A stretch of 7,217 nucleotides of DNA from Saprospiraceae bacterium (GTDB lineage Bacteria > Bacteroidota > Bacteroidia > Chitinophagales > Saprospiraceae): the NCBI GenBank assembly GCA_020436865.1, contig JAGQXA010000721.1, positions 1 through 7,217 on the forward strand. The letters are read 5' to 3'. Of this stretch, positions 6,523 through 7,217 are shown piece by piece. The stretch's first letter is position 1, and each line of letters opens with the position of its first letter. The notes under the pieces are model-generated. The model was not told the DNA's origin and searched no databases. It saw only the letters and a list, made by a program, of their open reading frames with translations. The position numbers were made by a program, and so were the translations under genes.

Positions 6523-7217
6523 ATGAAAGCGCCATTCTTTATCGTAGGCGTACCGCGCTCGGGCACGACCCTGTTGTCGGTCCTTTTGAGCAACCACCCC
6601 CAGGTGTACATCGACGGGGAGTCGGTCGGCATCAGCATCGCCGAGAATATGGAGAAGTACAAGCGGCTTTTTGCCTACCGTCCGGGACGGGGGCAGCGTG
6701 CCGTTCTTACGCAGGTGATCCGCGACAGCTACAAGCAGCGCCTGGAAAAACTGCTCGACTACGAGCAGCTCGACCAGTATGCCGACCTGCGCGACTTCTT
6801 CCGCCGCTCAGTAAATCGGCGAGCCGAAGAGCATGGCAAACTGCTGTGGGGTGACAAGACCCCCGAGCTGATCTTTCACCTTCCGCAGCTGTTGCAGGTA
6901 TTTCCGGAGGCCCGGTTCTTGCATGTGGTGCGCGACGCCCGTTCCAACGCCCAGAGCCTTTCCAAGCGGCAATACATGGATTTCCAGCTGGCCGTGCAAT
7001 ACTGGAAGGACATCAACGCGCAAGGCCTGGTGTACCGGCAGATCTTCGGGGAAGATCAATACCGCCTGGTGTCGTACGAACGGCTCCTATCACATCCGGA
7101 TGAAGAATTGCGGACGGTCTGCGATCACCTCGGGATCCCCTTCGATCCGGCCATGCTCGACCTCGAACAAAGCGAGGCTACGCAGTCGGCCGACGCCTAT
7201 GTACAAAAGAAGATCGA
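6523..7217 (+). CDS. Second sulfotransferase (bacterial Sulfotransfer_3-like), 3' truncated by window end
   Basis: The frame stays open from ATG 6523, one base after the previous stop, to the last base; 231 complete codons are visible. The start MKAPFFIVGVPRSGTTLLSVLL gives the 5'-phosphosulfate loop (PRSGTT, 11-16). LLWGDKTPE (107-115) is the common bacterial motif at the catalytic-base region. FLHVVRDARSNAQS (132-145) carries the 3'-phosphate Arg137 and Ser145. RLVSYERLLSHPDEEL (181-196) and CDHLGIPF (200-207) are typical of the closing part of the PAPS domain. It differs from its upstream neighbour in every motif's wording (PRSGTTLL against SKSGTTWL, GDKTP against KSTTD), so it is not a recent tandem copy and probably sulfates a different position or acceptor. 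Family members are usually 280-350 residues, so roughly 50-120 residues may be missing. There is no Shine-Dalgarno sequence. Confidence 0.93.
   Translation, partial: MKAPFFIVGVPRSGTTLLSVLLSNHPQVYIDGESVGISIAENMEKYKRLFAYRPGRGQRAVLTQVIRDSYKQRLEKLLDYEQLDQYADLRDFFRRSVNRRAEEHGKLLWGDKTPELIFHLPQLLQVFPEARFLHVVRDARSNAQSLSKRQYMDFQLAVQYWKDINAQGLVYRQIFGEDQYRLVSYERLLSHPDEELRTVCDHLGIPFDPAMLDLEQSEATQSADAYVQKKI

Noticed and set aside
6808..7059. 83-codon open frame on the - strand near the window end
   Set aside because: It is antisense to the second sulfotransferase, whose + strand frame is open to the window edge and carries the family motifs.

Overview
The window is a tightly packed, single-strand gene cluster for a surface carbohydrate. 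Seven genes lie on the + strand, the first and last cut by the window edges. Every gap is between -4 and +33 bases, so the set reads as one operon. Base composition is fairly GC-rich. Start codons lack convincing Shine-Dalgarno sequences and tend to follow A/T-rich bases. That start style, with the mix of families, would suit a GC-rich member of the Bacteroidota/Rhodothermota group. This assignment is inference; no rRNA or marker gene is present.

Layout: (1) 1-1317, 5'-truncated nucleotide-sugar dehydrogenase of the UDP-ManNAc/UDP-Glc dehydrogenase superfamily. (2) 1327-2025, CMP-nonulosonate (NeuA-like) cytidylyltransferase. (3) 2059-3039, D-2-hydroxyacid dehydrogenase. (4) 3036-3998, NeuB-like nonulosonate synthase with almost no C-terminal SAF domain. 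(5) 4027-5466, putative GT-B-type glycosyltransferase of no family I can name. (6) 5466-6521, PAPS-dependent sulfotransferase of the cytosolic-SULT type. (7) 6523-7217 and beyond, a second sulfotransferase of a different subtype, 3'-truncated.

Taken together, the synthase would condense PEP with an aldose to give an alpha-keto sugar acid. The cytidylyltransferase would activate it as the CMP-sugar. The unassigned transferase carries HP and Ser-Thr motifs arranged as in CMP-sugar transferases, so it may attach the sugar. The uronic acid from gene 1 and sulfate from genes 6 and 7 would make the product strongly anionic. The most unusual parts are the hydroxyacid dehydrogenase inserted between the cytidylyltransferase and the synthase, with a 4-base overlap into the synthase; the missing SAF domain; and Glu-to-Asp changes at conserved active-site positions in both enzymes. 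A modified or non-standard nonulosonate in a sulfated glycan is the best working hypothesis. Genes for the precursor sugar (epimerase, dehydratase, aminotransferase) and for PAPS supply are not in the window.

No RNA gene, mobile element, CRISPR array, long repeat or terminator was seen, and no non-coding stretch exceeds 33 bases.
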